Below are positions 33,475-44,159 of a stretch of 64,000 nt of DNA, piece after piece (positions within the stretch are counted from its first letter, which is position 1; the number at the start of each line of letters is the position of its first letter). The notes beneath the pieces are model-generated. The model saw nothing but the letters and a program-made list of their open reading frames with translations, made no database searches and was not told the DNA's origin. The stretch lies in assembly GCF_963422355.1 (NCBI RefSeq), contig NC_085094.1, positions 1,421,201-1,485,200 on the forward strand, in the 5' to 3' direction. The DNA is from Corticium candelabrum. Taxonomy: Eukaryota; Porifera; Homoscleromorpha; Homosclerophorida; Plakinidae. A program made the translations under genes and the position numbers.

Positions 33475-34485
33475 AGACTGACATCCGGTCACGTATTTGC
33501 CTCAATCAAGGATTATGTGGAAGCCGTGCAAGCACGGTTGTACGTACACTGTACGAGCTGGTCTCCATCACGTTATTATACCTAGCGTTTCCCTCGTGGG
33601 TAATAACTGTCACTGGCTGCAGTTGTTTCGGATGGACAAATTCAAACATACAGCTTCACATTCTTCTTCTTGAGACAGTAAGCTAGCCTGGCGAGCATCA
33701 CAATGTTTTATTACTTTGACGGTGGCTAGTAGGTCAATTAAGTCCAATTAAGTTGAGGTCTGACATATCTAAGTATGCTTTGTTGCAAACATGAGGCTTA
33801 TAATTTATCTCTAGAGGTGAAGCATTTCAGCATTGCTTCCACCATCTGCAATGATTGGATTTATGGAGTTGATGATTTTGTCAATAAAAACTTGTGATCT
33901 CTTCGACCGCAGAAACAACAGCAGAATGATCGTCACATATGCCATCAATTAGTCTGCTCTTAGTACATTAGGTACATTCTTAAAGGAGCATTCCGGAGAT
34001 TTGCTAGGCTGCTGACTCCACCTTTGCTTGTAATGGCAATCCATGCTAACTAAGTTGGGTATCTGGGCGCTATCTCAGAGCAAACCTGCTAGATGCACGT
34101 TAGGAACGTTACAAACTGATGTGGCTGTTTCAAGAATTTCGTCCGCCAAGTTGAGCATTTTTACGCGCCATCAAATCACGTGAGCCTTACTGACGCAATT
34201 ACGTTCCCTGAAATGGTCTCTTTGCTGTTTCTGTTTTTCAGACGCAGTGGAAACCGTTGCGCTACTTTCAGTCTGTCTAGAGACTGACCTTCTATTCCTG
34301 TGATTTATTTCCGTCAGGCAACATTTCAGTAAATCCGTATTTTGAAAGATAATTGGCTTCGAAGGCAATCAACGCTGTCGTCGATCATGTTCTAACAGTT
34401 TATGAGGCAGCCATCCCTATACGCAGGAATACTCGCACAAACGCATTCGATCCCTATTTCTGTTGGGTACTACATTGCGCACTAA
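33475..34485 (-). other. Degraded Helitron middle fragments and unassigned sequence
   Basis: 33590-33970 (minus) retains a DKIINSINP-like block (~33880) and a CDARQASL...EEECE block (~33700) matching the middle of the Helitron Rep region. 33975-34485 shows nothing recognisable. Confidence 0.4.
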
Positions 34486-34489
34486 AAGC

Positions 34490-34745
34490 CGCGCAGTTAT
34501 CCAGAATATACGATTAGGCCTTGCAACGTGCATGTTGACGATCCTGCCACTCAAACTCGGTGGTTTCAAAGATAAAGGTTCTTCAACACCAGAGACTGGC
34601 CAGTATACGGAATCTTGTCAAGAGGGACCTGAAAGACTTAGGCACTTTTGCTCAAAATTTGATGACACACGTTCCAATATAGACTTCTTAATAGTTTCCT
34701 ACTTGGTCATCTTCCCGGCTGCAGTTGGCAGAAATATGTGGTAAT
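34490..34745 (-). pseudogene. Rearranged Helitron scrap
   Basis: Minus strand: N-terminal piece (FLPTAAGKMTK, ~34735-34700) joined directly to an HUH-flank piece (~34600-34520), the same deletion junction type as copy beta at 25830-26030. Suggests copies beta and this one descend from one deleted master. Confidence 0.45.
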
Positions 34746-34764
34746 GACATGATGTTCTCAATTG

Positions 34765-34976
34765 TCACAATCATTACCACCACCACCACCGCTACCACCA
34801 GCCGCCACCATTACCGCTACCACTATCCGCCACCACCACCGCCATTACCACCGCCACCATCACCGCCACTACCAACCACCACCACCAGCCGCCACCACCA
34901 CCGCCACCACTACCGCCGCCACCAGCCGCCACCATTACCACCACCATCCGGCATCACCACCACCACCACCAATCAT
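34765..34976. repeat. CCA/CCG trinucleotide-type repeat
   Basis: Imperfect (CCACCACCG)n-like tract. Pro/His-rich ORFs across it are artefacts. Confidence 0.9.
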
Positions 34977-34999
34977 CACTATTTGCTGTAGTCATCTCT

Positions 35000-35199
35000 G
35001 GTAGTATAATTGCTGTTGTACTACTTCGATCGTATTGTTGTTATGTTGACGAGGACATGCATTCAGCCTAGGAGATTGTAATGTATTCCATATGTGGCAT
35101 GATAGCCACGCCCTTTTGTACTCTATTATGTGTGGTTACACACACAAACAAGGTTTCTTTGCCTTTCCCCCACCTTTGGTGCTCTTCCTGCTACAGCAC
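35000..35199. other. No feature recognised
   Basis: Short unassigned gap between the trinucleotide tract and the Helitron helicase remnant. Confidence 0.4.
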
Positions 35200-36246
35200 T
35201 ACAATACAACTGCTCGATTTGCTGAAGTAGCACTCCGCTGTTGCAGCCTAGCATCTTCCTGCAACCTGTCATGGAGGCGAATGCTCTTGCTAGAGGTGGT
35301 TATTCGTTGTAATGGAAAGGGAGAACAAATAGCAAGTCGTTGAGACGGCGAACACTTGAACATGCCACAAATGTCAACCCAGAAGCAAATTCCTCTTCCT
35401 CCACATTGATTACTACTTTGTTATCGTCATAGCTTGGGCCTTATGAATGGTGATGGCCCAGGATAGCTTAAGAGGCAGCTGAAGGCGAGAACACTTTTGG
35501 CTGGTTTAAACCAGCTGCGTTGAAGTGGAGTGATGGGTACTGTGCCGTCTGGTAGAGTAGGACCTGTGTAGATGTCAAATTTTACGGTCACTGCTACAGG
35601 CAATTGCGGTGGATACTGGCCATCCTTATAACACAGTGCAGCTACTGTGCCAATGGCGCCATTTACCAAGCCAACTTCAACTCATAAATTGGCAATAAGC
35701 ATGACGCGGGCTGCATGAGCAATGCAGACAATCGGCTCCAATCCACCTGCATCATCAGCCGAGGCCTTAAATGCATCTGGACCTGAATGAAGAGCCTTGA
35801 TTGTGGCTACCGGGTATTCATTCTCACGCAACTTGCTAGCATTGTGCTCGCCAACGGCTTCGGTAGTGGTGTATAGATGCAAGGCACCAGTAAACGGTGC
35901 AATGTCTTCCACGTTAGTTGGCGTCTGTCTCATGAGATGTCTCCAATCATCAATGGTTAAGTTGGCATTTCTCAAGTGGAGAAGCAGGTTGCGAAATAGT
36001 TTTTGATCGGAATCTAGTCCAGCCTGCCCCATCACTTGATCTAGTACATGGGTACAATCGAACATACGATAGTTGGCACTTCCGAGATCAGACAGTTCTG
36101 TTCGAGACTCTGTGATGTATAGTGGCAGATCCATGACAGGAGGTAACTGACCCCAATCACCAATAAGTAGACAGAAGCATCCACCAAAAAGTTCAGCTGC
36201 TCTGTAATTAAAACAATGTTGATAATAAAAACGTAATTCAATCTAT

Positions 36247-36303
<57 letters not shown>

Positions 36304-37780
36304 TTGCTCACCTGTGGAGAAACACCTGACGCAAGCGTCTGTCTACTTAACCAAAAATCTTTCTTCCTAAAATGAATATCTCATCAATGATGATGTATTC
36401 TACAGCTTCTAGTGATTCTTGGATGTTTCGAGGGCGGTTGCACTCAAGCTCTTTAAAGTCTCCTTTGATGGGAAGCCCTAACAGAGAATGGAGAGTGTAG
36501 CCATCCACATTGAATGCAGCCACTCCAATAGGGGCTGCGACACGAATGCTGTTTCCCAAAAGACGTTTTAAGCACTAAATTAGGTATGAATTTTCCGTTC
36601 CTGCTGTACCAGAGTCAATCATTCTGAGCTCAAAAAAAATTGTGGGCAGTTCTATGGTGTCAACCATATTAATAAGCCTTGTCCTCTGCTTAAACCAGTA
36701 TTGGCTGGTACCGCGCAGGCTGCTGGCATAGTGCAACACGCGATTGCTAAAGAATTCTCCTTTACAGCCAACCATGTCCTTTAGTTCTTCCAATGAAAGA
36801 CGAGCATCTTGTGGATGCTGGTTGATAAAAATTCTGCCACTTTGCAGTGCACGCCATCTCATCTTTGTGTTCAGTGCAAAGTAGCAAACCGTGGGTGTTT
36901 TGCAAACGAAACCGCTCCATACATCATCAAGTGTTTGAAATAGTTACCTATGGTTACTGCATGTTGTCGCGGGGCCACCAAATCGCCGGCACCAGTGGGA
37001 AGTAGTGTGGGGAAGGCACACAAAATGTAACCTTTGGTAGTGAACTCGTTGACAAGAGATTCACTTCTTGAAGGCCAAGACACAGTTTCCTTGCAAGTCA
37101 ATGACAGACGCTCCAATATAGAATTTCTAATACTTTCCTGCTCAGTGATATTTCTGGCTGCAATTGGCACAAATGTGCCAATGTCATGGGAGTCTCATCG
37201 TTTACAGGTTGCTTTTGTTGTTCATCAAATATTGTGTCTTCAACTGTGCAGAGTCCAGTCAAGTCTCCGTCAGTAGGCAGTTGTCTGACAACAGCATGGT
37301 CTACTTGAATGTTCTGGTAGCACTTGTTGTGATGTTTCAGCCACAGGAGAGCACGCAACACTACAGATCTTCTTACTCTGAGTTCACGATGTGAGTTTTC
37401 ATAGCCTTCCTTTCTCACGACAAGAACATCTAGATCATGTGGAAATCTCGAAAAACTTGTAGCTAAGGTAGTGATGTTTTGTGGCAAATTGATAACGTTA
37501 CCCATGTAGTCGTACTGTCCATACTGAGAGGCATCACTGCTGAGATCAGCATTTCCTCTGCTTGTGATAAACCCTTTGTTTCATGCAATTAAAACAGCGA
37601 TAAAGTCATTTTCATGAAACATGTAACTATCATGTAGTAGTAATACTCACTGACCTGTAGTTCAGGCGGGACTGGTTCAGGACTCATGTTGTTTGCAGCA
37701 AAGTAGAGTTTGGAGAAAGCTTGTCTCGACTACATCTAATGCACTCGCGTCGCGAAGTCAGCTTCATCTTGCGTGCAAGA
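35200..37780 (-). pseudogene. Helitron with N-terminal, Rep and PIF1-like helicase parts, internally deleted
   Basis: Minus-strand order: N-terminus (CSRDK, AANNMSPEPVPPELQ, ~37740-37670) ending at a GTCAGT donor; GNVINLPQNITTLATSFSRF and VDHAVVRQLPTDGDLTG (37505-37200); FPTLLPTGAGD (~37010); EMRWRALQSGRIFIN...LRGTSQYWFKQRTRLI (36862-36640); then directly the PIF1-type helicase: VAAPIGVAAFNVDG (Walker-A-adjacent, ~36540), IIIDEIF (~36385), DLPLYITES...VLDQVMGQ (36134-36020), HAARVMLIANL (~35690), DGTVPITPLQRSW (~35540) and a helicase tail to ~35200. The HUH nuclease, middle region and Walker A are missing, and a (TA)n run splits the helicase. Helitrons use Rep plus helicase for rolling-circle transposition; this copy is dead. 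Confidence 0.75.
36250..36301. repeat. (TA)n microsatellite
   Basis: TA dinucleotide run inside the Helitron helicase remnant. Confidence 0.9.
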
Positions 37781-37809
37781 GTAATTTTGCAGACTGACAC
37801 GTTGTATAG

Positions 37810-38007
37810 TCATCTAATTTGTAAGTTATTCAAAGTCACAACGTTGTACTTGGTAATAAGCGTACCATCTAGTTTGAATGAGCGAGCTTGACGGCAAAAT
37901 GCGCACTTCTGGTTTGATGTCAGGGTCCCTGGTTTTTCTCTAGTTTTGAGAAACACTAAAATGTCTCTTTCGGTGTACGGTCTCATTTCTTTCACCGGGC
38001 AAATCAC
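37810..38007 (-). CDS. Short ORF with C-x2-C motif reading out of the 98-bp repeat
   Basis: 65 codons containing TERDILVFLKTREKPG and KCAFCRQARSFKLDGTLITKYN. Its first residues come from the tandem repeat. It lies upstream of, and on the same strand as, the Helitron N-terminus, so it may be an extra 5' piece of that Helitron or an unrelated small exon. No family recognised. Confidence 0.25.
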   Translation of the reverse strand: MICPVKEMRPYTERDILVFLKTREKPGTLTSNQKCAFCRQARSFKLDGTLITKYNVVTLNNLQIR

Positions 38008-38335
38008 TGACGTCTGAAACAGAATATTTGGCGCTAAATTTAATTAGGTTGCATCATATATGGTATGTGTACGCATGCGTTATAGCCGCAGGAGGGCAAA
38101 TCACCGACTCCTGAAACAGATTATTTGGCGCCAAATTTGATGCAACTTCACTCTTTATATGGTAAGTTGGCGCATGCGTCGTAGGCTAAACAGGGCAAAT
38201 CAGTGACGGCTGAAACAGAATATTTGGCGCCAAATTTGATGCGGCTTCACACTTTATACGGTAAATTGGCGCATGCGTCGCGCCCGTAGCAGGACAAATC
38301 GCTAGCAGGGCAAATCGCTGGGACACGGGCAAACA
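37996..38335. repeat. Tandem array of ~98-bp units with E2F-like and NRF1-like palindromes
   Basis: Three units begin GGGCAAATCA near 37998, 38095 and 38195, with a partial fourth at ~38290. Each unit has TTTGGCGC(C/T)AAA (38027-38038, 38124-38135, 38223-38234; spacing 97 and 99) and a CGCATGCGT palindrome (~38073, 38171, 38270). TTTGGCGCCAAA equals the palindromic E2F consensus; GCGCATGCG resembles the NRF1 site. Whether any factor binds is not known. Confidence 0.8.
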
Positions 38336-38468
38336 AGCTTCCAGACAACTCTCAGTACACGTGACCACGTGACACTAGCTTTCTGCATAGTAGGAATATC
38401 GCTACAAATTCTCTTCCACTAATACAGACCGTTTCGATCCGTTGCTTCGCACTTCTCCACAGTATATA

Positions 38469-38500
<32 letters not shown>

Positions 38501-40330
38501 AACTGTAACATTACTAAATGCCCAATAACTAAAACTATGTTTCTACTTTGCTATTTAGTTCTGTCGTAATCCATGTTCCTAGATACCATCTGCAATGGAT
38601 ATGACAAGCTGCATGATGTGCTTTGGCTGAAAACCTCCAATCACTTGGTACCCCGAAAAGCTTCAACAGATCATTACGGTCCGTGTTCTTTGCTGCCTCG
38701 TTCTTGAAGTACCAGCGATTGAAAAATTTTGTTTATTCTCTTTTAAAAGTTGGTTTACACACACACACACACACACAACAATTTGGTCTAATTTTGAAAT
38801 TCTAAGAAGATGACGTCACATTAATCAGAAACTTGTGATACGATTGTATGCACTGTGAAAAGCATTTGATGTAAATTTTGATTTGTCAACTTTTATCAGC
38901 AGAAGTGACTGCATGTAATCAAAACGTCAGAAATCGATCGTTTGGTCGAATTTTGAAAATCTAACAAGATAACGTCAGAATAATCAGATACCTTGTGATA
39001 TGATTGTATATATTGCCGTAAGCATTTCATGTAAATTTTATTTCGTCAAGTTGAATTGTAGCGATTTGGCGAGACATTACTAGTATGCAGGAAATGGCGT
39101 CTGTCTTGCTTGACCACGTGTACTTTGTGCTGCTGATTCTCATCAACGGTAGCCTGGAAAAACATTGAACGAGTGCAGAAATGTTTGAAATATTGTGTAA
39201 AAGTGGGAAGCAGCGGATAGAAACTGTCGGTGTTCTAGAAGAAGAGTTCTAGTGATATTCCTACTATGCAGAAAGCCAGTGTCACGTGGTCACGTGCACT
39301 AACAGTTTTGCGCGGCTTTCGCAAGATGAGAGTCGTTCGCAAATATGATAAAACTGAACATTGCACGAGAAGGTAATGTCTAAACGTTCTATTTTACCAG
39401 CAGAAGTGACTGCATATAGTCGAAACGTGAAAAATCGATCGTTTGGTCGAATATTTAAAATCTGAGAAGATGACGTCAGAATAATCATAAACGTTGTGAT
39501 GTGATTCTATGCATTGTGAAAAGCAATCGATGTAAATTTTGATTTGTCAAGTTGAATTGTAGCGATTTGGCGAGACATTACTAGTATGCAGAAAATGGCG
39601 TCTGGCGTGCTTGACCACGTGTACTTTGCGTTGCTGATTCTCGTCAACGGCAACTTGGACAAACATTAAGAGAATGTATAAATGTTTGTATTATAGTGGA
39701 AAAGTGGGAATCAGCGGATAGAAACTGTCGGTGTTTTAGAAGAAAAGCTAGTTGTAGCGATATTCCTACTAGGCAGAAAGCCAGTGTCACGTGGTCACGT
39801 GCCCTAACAGTTTGCGCGGCTGGCGCAAGATGACAGTCGTTCGCAAATATGATAAAACTGAACGTCGCACGAGAAGGTAATGTCTAAACGTTATACTTTA
39901 TCAGCAGAAGTGACTACATACAGTTGAAACGTGAGAAATCGATCGTTTGGTCGAATTTTGAAAATCTGAGAAGATGACGTCAGAATAATCATAAACTTTG
40001 GCATATGATTCTATGTATTGTGGAAAGCAATCGATGTAAATTGTTATTTGTCAAGTTGAATTATAGCGATTTGCCGAGACATTACTATTATGCAGAAAAT
40101 GGCGTTTGTCGTGCTTGACCACGTGTACTTTGTACTACTGATTCTCGTCAACGGAAGCCTGGAAAACATTGAACAAGTTTAGAAATGTTTGACTTACTGT
40201 AGAAAAGTGCGGAGCAACGGATGGAAACGGTCTGTATTAGTGGAAGAGAAGTTGTAGCGATATTCCTACTATGCAGAAAGCTAGTGTCACGTGGTCACGT
40301 GTACTGAGAGTTGTCTAGAAGCTTGATTGC
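38336..40330. mobile_element. Foldback-type element with ~130-bp inverted ends
   Basis: 38336-~38465 and ~40198-40330 are near-identical inverted repeats (outer AAGCTT-CAGACAACTCTCAG, then CACGTGACCACGTGAC, then TAGGAATATCGCTACAA, then ACAGACCGTTT). The interior (~38780-40250) is three tandem ~501-bp units, each with CAGCAGAAGTGAC (~38900, 39400, 39901), GATCGTTTGGTCGAA, CTTGACCACGTGTACTT and a GTCACGTGGTCACGTG site derived from the inverted end. No coding capacity. Structure recalls foldback (FB) or long-TIR non-autonomous DNA transposons; superfamily unassigned. Confidence 0.75.
38460..38500. repeat. (CATA)n microsatellite
   Basis: About eight CATA units at the inner edge of the foldback element's left arm. 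A short (CA)n follows at 38757-38776. Confidence 0.9.
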
Positions 40331-40487
40331 CGGACTGGTGGAAGCAACTTCGTGTTCGTTTGTAGGTAGAATAGAGCTGCTTTGAGCATGAATAAATCAT
40401 TGTCTGACCGGTTTTAGCACGTATTACTAGTTACCAGAAAGATTCCAGTTTTGCAGAAATTACCAGAAAAATTATGAACAATCGACC
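40331..40487. other. Spacer, nothing recognised
   Basis: Short stretch between the foldback element and repeat copy B. Confidence 0.4.
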
Positions 40488-40985
40488 CTTCTGTCGGTCA
40501 GACTGAAAAATCTCGTAGGTACACCTAGGATCTGTAAATTCTACAACAGATGAATATCAATAACTAACAGCAAGGTATCTTCAACTAGTGAGAACTTGTC
40601 TCGTCTTCTTCGGTCTGTTGTTTCTGAACTGCGTTTGGTAACCGGTTAGAAGTATGCTGCGTTTACTGTCAAAGTATCACGCAAACGCAGCTTTTGCAGA
40701 TTCGGGTGCTTCGGTACGTTCTTCCTTCTTCTATGACTGCGAGCCTTCCCCATTGAAAAGCATGCTGTGAAACCTGCTGTAGGTCAAAGTTTCATTGCCT
40801 AAATACGTAACAGTAGTCAGCAAATAGAATTAATTGCCTCCACCATGGTAAATTCTTGAAAAACTACTTTGTGTCGTAGACGTTTTTCAGAATGCGCCAG
40901 GTTTGCCAAATAATTATAGACTGCACAACCACAACATAATCATTAGATAAACAATACAGAAGCGCGAGCGCGGACATACACACTT
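40488..40985. repeat. Dispersed repeat, copy B (3' part only)
   Basis: Homologous to 13003-13475 and 61000-61480, starting at CAGACTGAAAAATCT and ending at CATTAGATAAACAATACAGA. The short ORF of copies A and C is broken by indels here, and the CA/pentamer satellite is absent, only a short CACAC trace remaining. Confidence 0.72.
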
Positions 40986-40999
40986 CTTTCTTCTTGTCG

Positions 41000-42905
41000 T
41001 TGTACCGCATTAGTCTCTTTTCTTCAATTTTGTCAATTCTACCTTCCTCGTAACGATCTAAACCTAATCTCATATTTTATTTCACATTGAACGGTCACAT
41101 GTTATCATTTCCCAATTTTTGTGGTCAATACCGACATTCTGTAGATTGTTTCTTAAGACTGAAGAGAGGAGTTAGGCCAAACTCTGGGGGAGCGTCTACA
41201 AGGATTGGTCAAGCCAGTTCTGATAGGGATATTCTGTGCCGCTGGAGAGAGCATTTTGTTGCTGTGGCTAATGGTGATCCTTCTTAGAGGAGAAACGAAG
41301 AGCGAATGAAGTTTGAAACGATGATACGAAAGCAAATGGGTGGACCCAATCTTCCATGGTGGTGTGCTGATATCAAGTTGCTGAGGTTTAAAGGCTGTAC
41401 GGCATCTCAAGATGCAAAAGGCGGCAGGTTTAGATGGTATCCAACCAGAACATATCAAGTATGGTGAAGGTATGCTTGCCTTATATCTGAGTATCGCTTT
41501 CACGTTGTTTCTCAGCCATTCGTTTGTTCCACATCAGTTCCTTTCGTCAGTCATAGTTCCTATCATCAAAGATAGATGTGGAGATATTACGGATGTTTAT
41601 AACTATCGAGACATTGCTATATCTTCATTGATATCTAAGGTATTAGAGTTAGTTCTGTTGGATCGGATAGAGAGCTTGTTAATAACTAAAGAGCAACAAT
41701 TTCGGTTTCAAGCGTAAACACAGTTGTGCAGATTGCTCATTTGTGCTTAAAAGTGCAGTCGACTATTACCTGAAGAGGGAAAATGATAAGGTTTTCGTAT
41801 GTGCTCTGGACCTATCTAGACCCTATGATAGAGTGCCGTACTACAATCATTTTAACACGTTATTGGAAATGGGAGTGCCAGTGTACTTTGTAAGGCCGTC
41901 GTCGGTGTAGTATGAGAAGCAGACCATGCTTGTCAAGTGGAAAACCCAACTGTCAGATAAGATTACTGTTGGTAATGGTGTCAGACAAGGAAGTTTTATT
42001 TCTCCGTCCTTCTTTAATATTTATATTGAGGATCTACTGATAAGGCTAAAGAATTGTGGATATGGTGCTAGGGTGGGTCCTGCATTTGTTGGCTGCCTGG
42101 CATATGCTGATGATGTAACTTTGATTTCCCCTACTGTGAATGGGACACAGAGGATGCTTGACATATGTACGTCATTTGCAACTGAGAAGGAATTACTACT
42201 CAACAGCAAGAAAACCTTTGTAACTTTGTTCGTCAGAAATCGGAGGATCTCATTTTTGATCCCCAGTTGGCACTTGATGGTTGCATTCTTCCATTCAAAT
42301 CGAACATATCGCATTTAAGCGTGAGTATGGATTCATTTCTACAACCTCGACACGTGCTGGAGGTCAGAAATAAAAAATTCTTTGGAGCGGTGAATGCGAT
42401 TCTGGGACAAATCGGTGGTGTATGTAGAGCTGAAAAAGTATGGTTAAAAATTGTGGACATGAAACTTTTCCGGTACAGGCATTTGGCTCTCATCTTTGGG
42501 ATTATGATAGATTTGATGTATCATACATGGTTAGTCAAGCATTTCGAGAGGGCATCAGACGCGTGCTTGGGATGAGGAAATATGAATCCATTCATGATAA
42601 GCTGAAGGATGGTTTCCGAGAAGCTATGACAAGGGCTAAGGACATAAGCTTAAATATTTACAAAGAGCGGGACAGTCGGTTAATTATCTGGCGAGAGGTC
42701 TATTTATATTAGCTGTAGATAAAAAGTTGCATGTAGGAATGATGTATATATATATATATTGTAGTTTGGGCTGTGTGTTGTAGCTGGTGTATTTTGTAGT
42801 CTGTTAGCTGTACGTCTTATGTCTTAGTTGTTTTTATGTTTGTCTCAAGAGGGAACTGTACCTTTTTAGGTGGGACCGAAATATATCATTCATTCATTCA
42901 TTCGT
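41000..42905 (+). pseudogene. 5'-truncated CR1/jockey-type non-LTR retrotransposon
   Basis: Blocks: WREHFVAVANGD (~41250), KAAGLDGIQPEHIKYG (~41415-41460), VIVPIIKDRCGDITDVYNYR (~41550), VFVCALDLSRPYDRVP (~41800), GVRQGSFISPSFFNIYIEDLL (~41975-42040), AYADDVTLISP (~42100), a C-terminal SHLWDYDRFDV block (~42490) and LGMRKYESIHDKLK. This is the fingers-palm of a reverse transcriptase with its YADD active site. Stops at 41285, 41715 and 41908 and several frame shifts disable it. A 3' UTR follows and ends in (CATT)n at ~42883-42902. The endonuclease domain is missing. Confidence 0.75.
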
Positions 42906-43094
42906 ATATATTTGAGAGATATTGCCATCACAACAGATATATGTCTACAAGAAACTAACCAGGGCCAAGAACCTCTACGTCACACTACGATTCAGCTAAA
43001 CCTGAAAAGCCATCCAGCTGGAGTTTTAACAGTTTCATGGCCAATTGACGTCTATTTTTAGTGTTATATTATTATTATAGTGTCTTTGAACCTC
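42906..43094. other. Spacer, nothing recognised
   Basis: Short unassigned sequence between two oppositely oriented non-LTR remnants. Confidence 0.4.
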
Positions 43095-44100
43095 AACTTC
43101 TGACCACCAGTTTTTCTTGGTGCATTTAACACTGACAGTATAGCAGTTGTTTTGGTAAACGTCTCTCACCCATTCTTGTGACATGACCTACCTACCCACT
43201 TTAGTTGCTGTTGAGTCAACATGTATTCGATTCCTGTTATTTCAGCTCTTTGCAGAACTTCTATGTTTGTCACTCTTTTCGATCAATGAATTTTCAGTAT
43301 TCGGGGCAGACAGCGAAGGTAAAATTTTTATCTGAACATTTCTTCTATATAGCATCCACGTTTGTGATCCATACAGAAGAGTTGGAAGAACATTGCTTTT
43401 GTAAAGTTTGATTTTAGTCTTTATTCTTATTCCTTGTTGACTCCATGTTCTTGATTGGAGTGTGCCATACGCTCTGTTTGATTTATGCAGACGTGCAGCA
43501 ATGTCCTTATCAACACTACAATCCTCTTTAATGAACACTGCCAAAGTAAGAGAAAGAGAATACCCTCTTTAGTGCTTCCCCATTACAAAAATGTCCTTGT
43601 CAGCATTAATGTACAAGAATCGGCTGAAACATGCACTCCTTTTTCTTGATATTTAGTCGCAATCCAAAACTGATAGCTGCTTTTGCAAGAGAGTCTACAA
43701 TTTCTTGCCTATCATTTGCAAAATGTGCTACAAGAGCAAAGTTATCTGCAATGAGCAGATCTCTTGATTTTGTGTTTACAGTATAAATCTGCAAAGATTG
43801 AATAAACCACCATCCATACGATATTAAATCGAGACTCCTCTATTTTCAGCTCGACCATTCATTCATTTAGCATTGCAGCAAAAACAGAGCAAACAGAGTG
43901 GGTGTTAATACACAGCCCTGCTTTACTCCTGTTTGCACAACAAAGCTTTCTGATCTTTTTACCCTCAGATATGACTTCTCCATTCATTCCTTCATGTAGA
44001 TGTCTCACTAAATTTACAAATTTGGGTGGGGCAGCCCAATTTTGTTAAGATTTTTCACATCGCCTCTCGATTAACTGAAACAGCTGCCCCTCTCACAAAA
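43095..44100 (-). pseudogene. Second non-LTR RT remnant
   Basis: Minus-strand blocks in order: VNREA...ILTKLGCP (~44090-44030), LHEGMNGEV (~43995), a GLCINTHSV stretch (~43915), the palm DLLIADNFALVAHF (~43765-43720; the usual ADD reads ADN) with FGLRLNIKKKECMFQP (~43670-43630), then VDKDIAARLHKSNRAYGTL...LYKSNVLPTLLYGSQTW (~43520-43380). The loss of the second catalytic Asp plus frame breaks make it dead. Clade uncertain (RTE or CR1-like). Confidence 0.65.
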
Positions 44101-44159
44101 CTAACAGGCAGGAGTAGCATTCAGTTGGACGCACGAGCGCCAAACAGCATTCGAAACAT

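Noticed and set aside
34725..34991. Pro/His-rich ORFs
   Set aside because: Trinucleotide-repeat artefacts.
38186..38368. 60-codon minus ORF in the 98-bp array
   Set aside because: It follows the repeat units and has no independent support.
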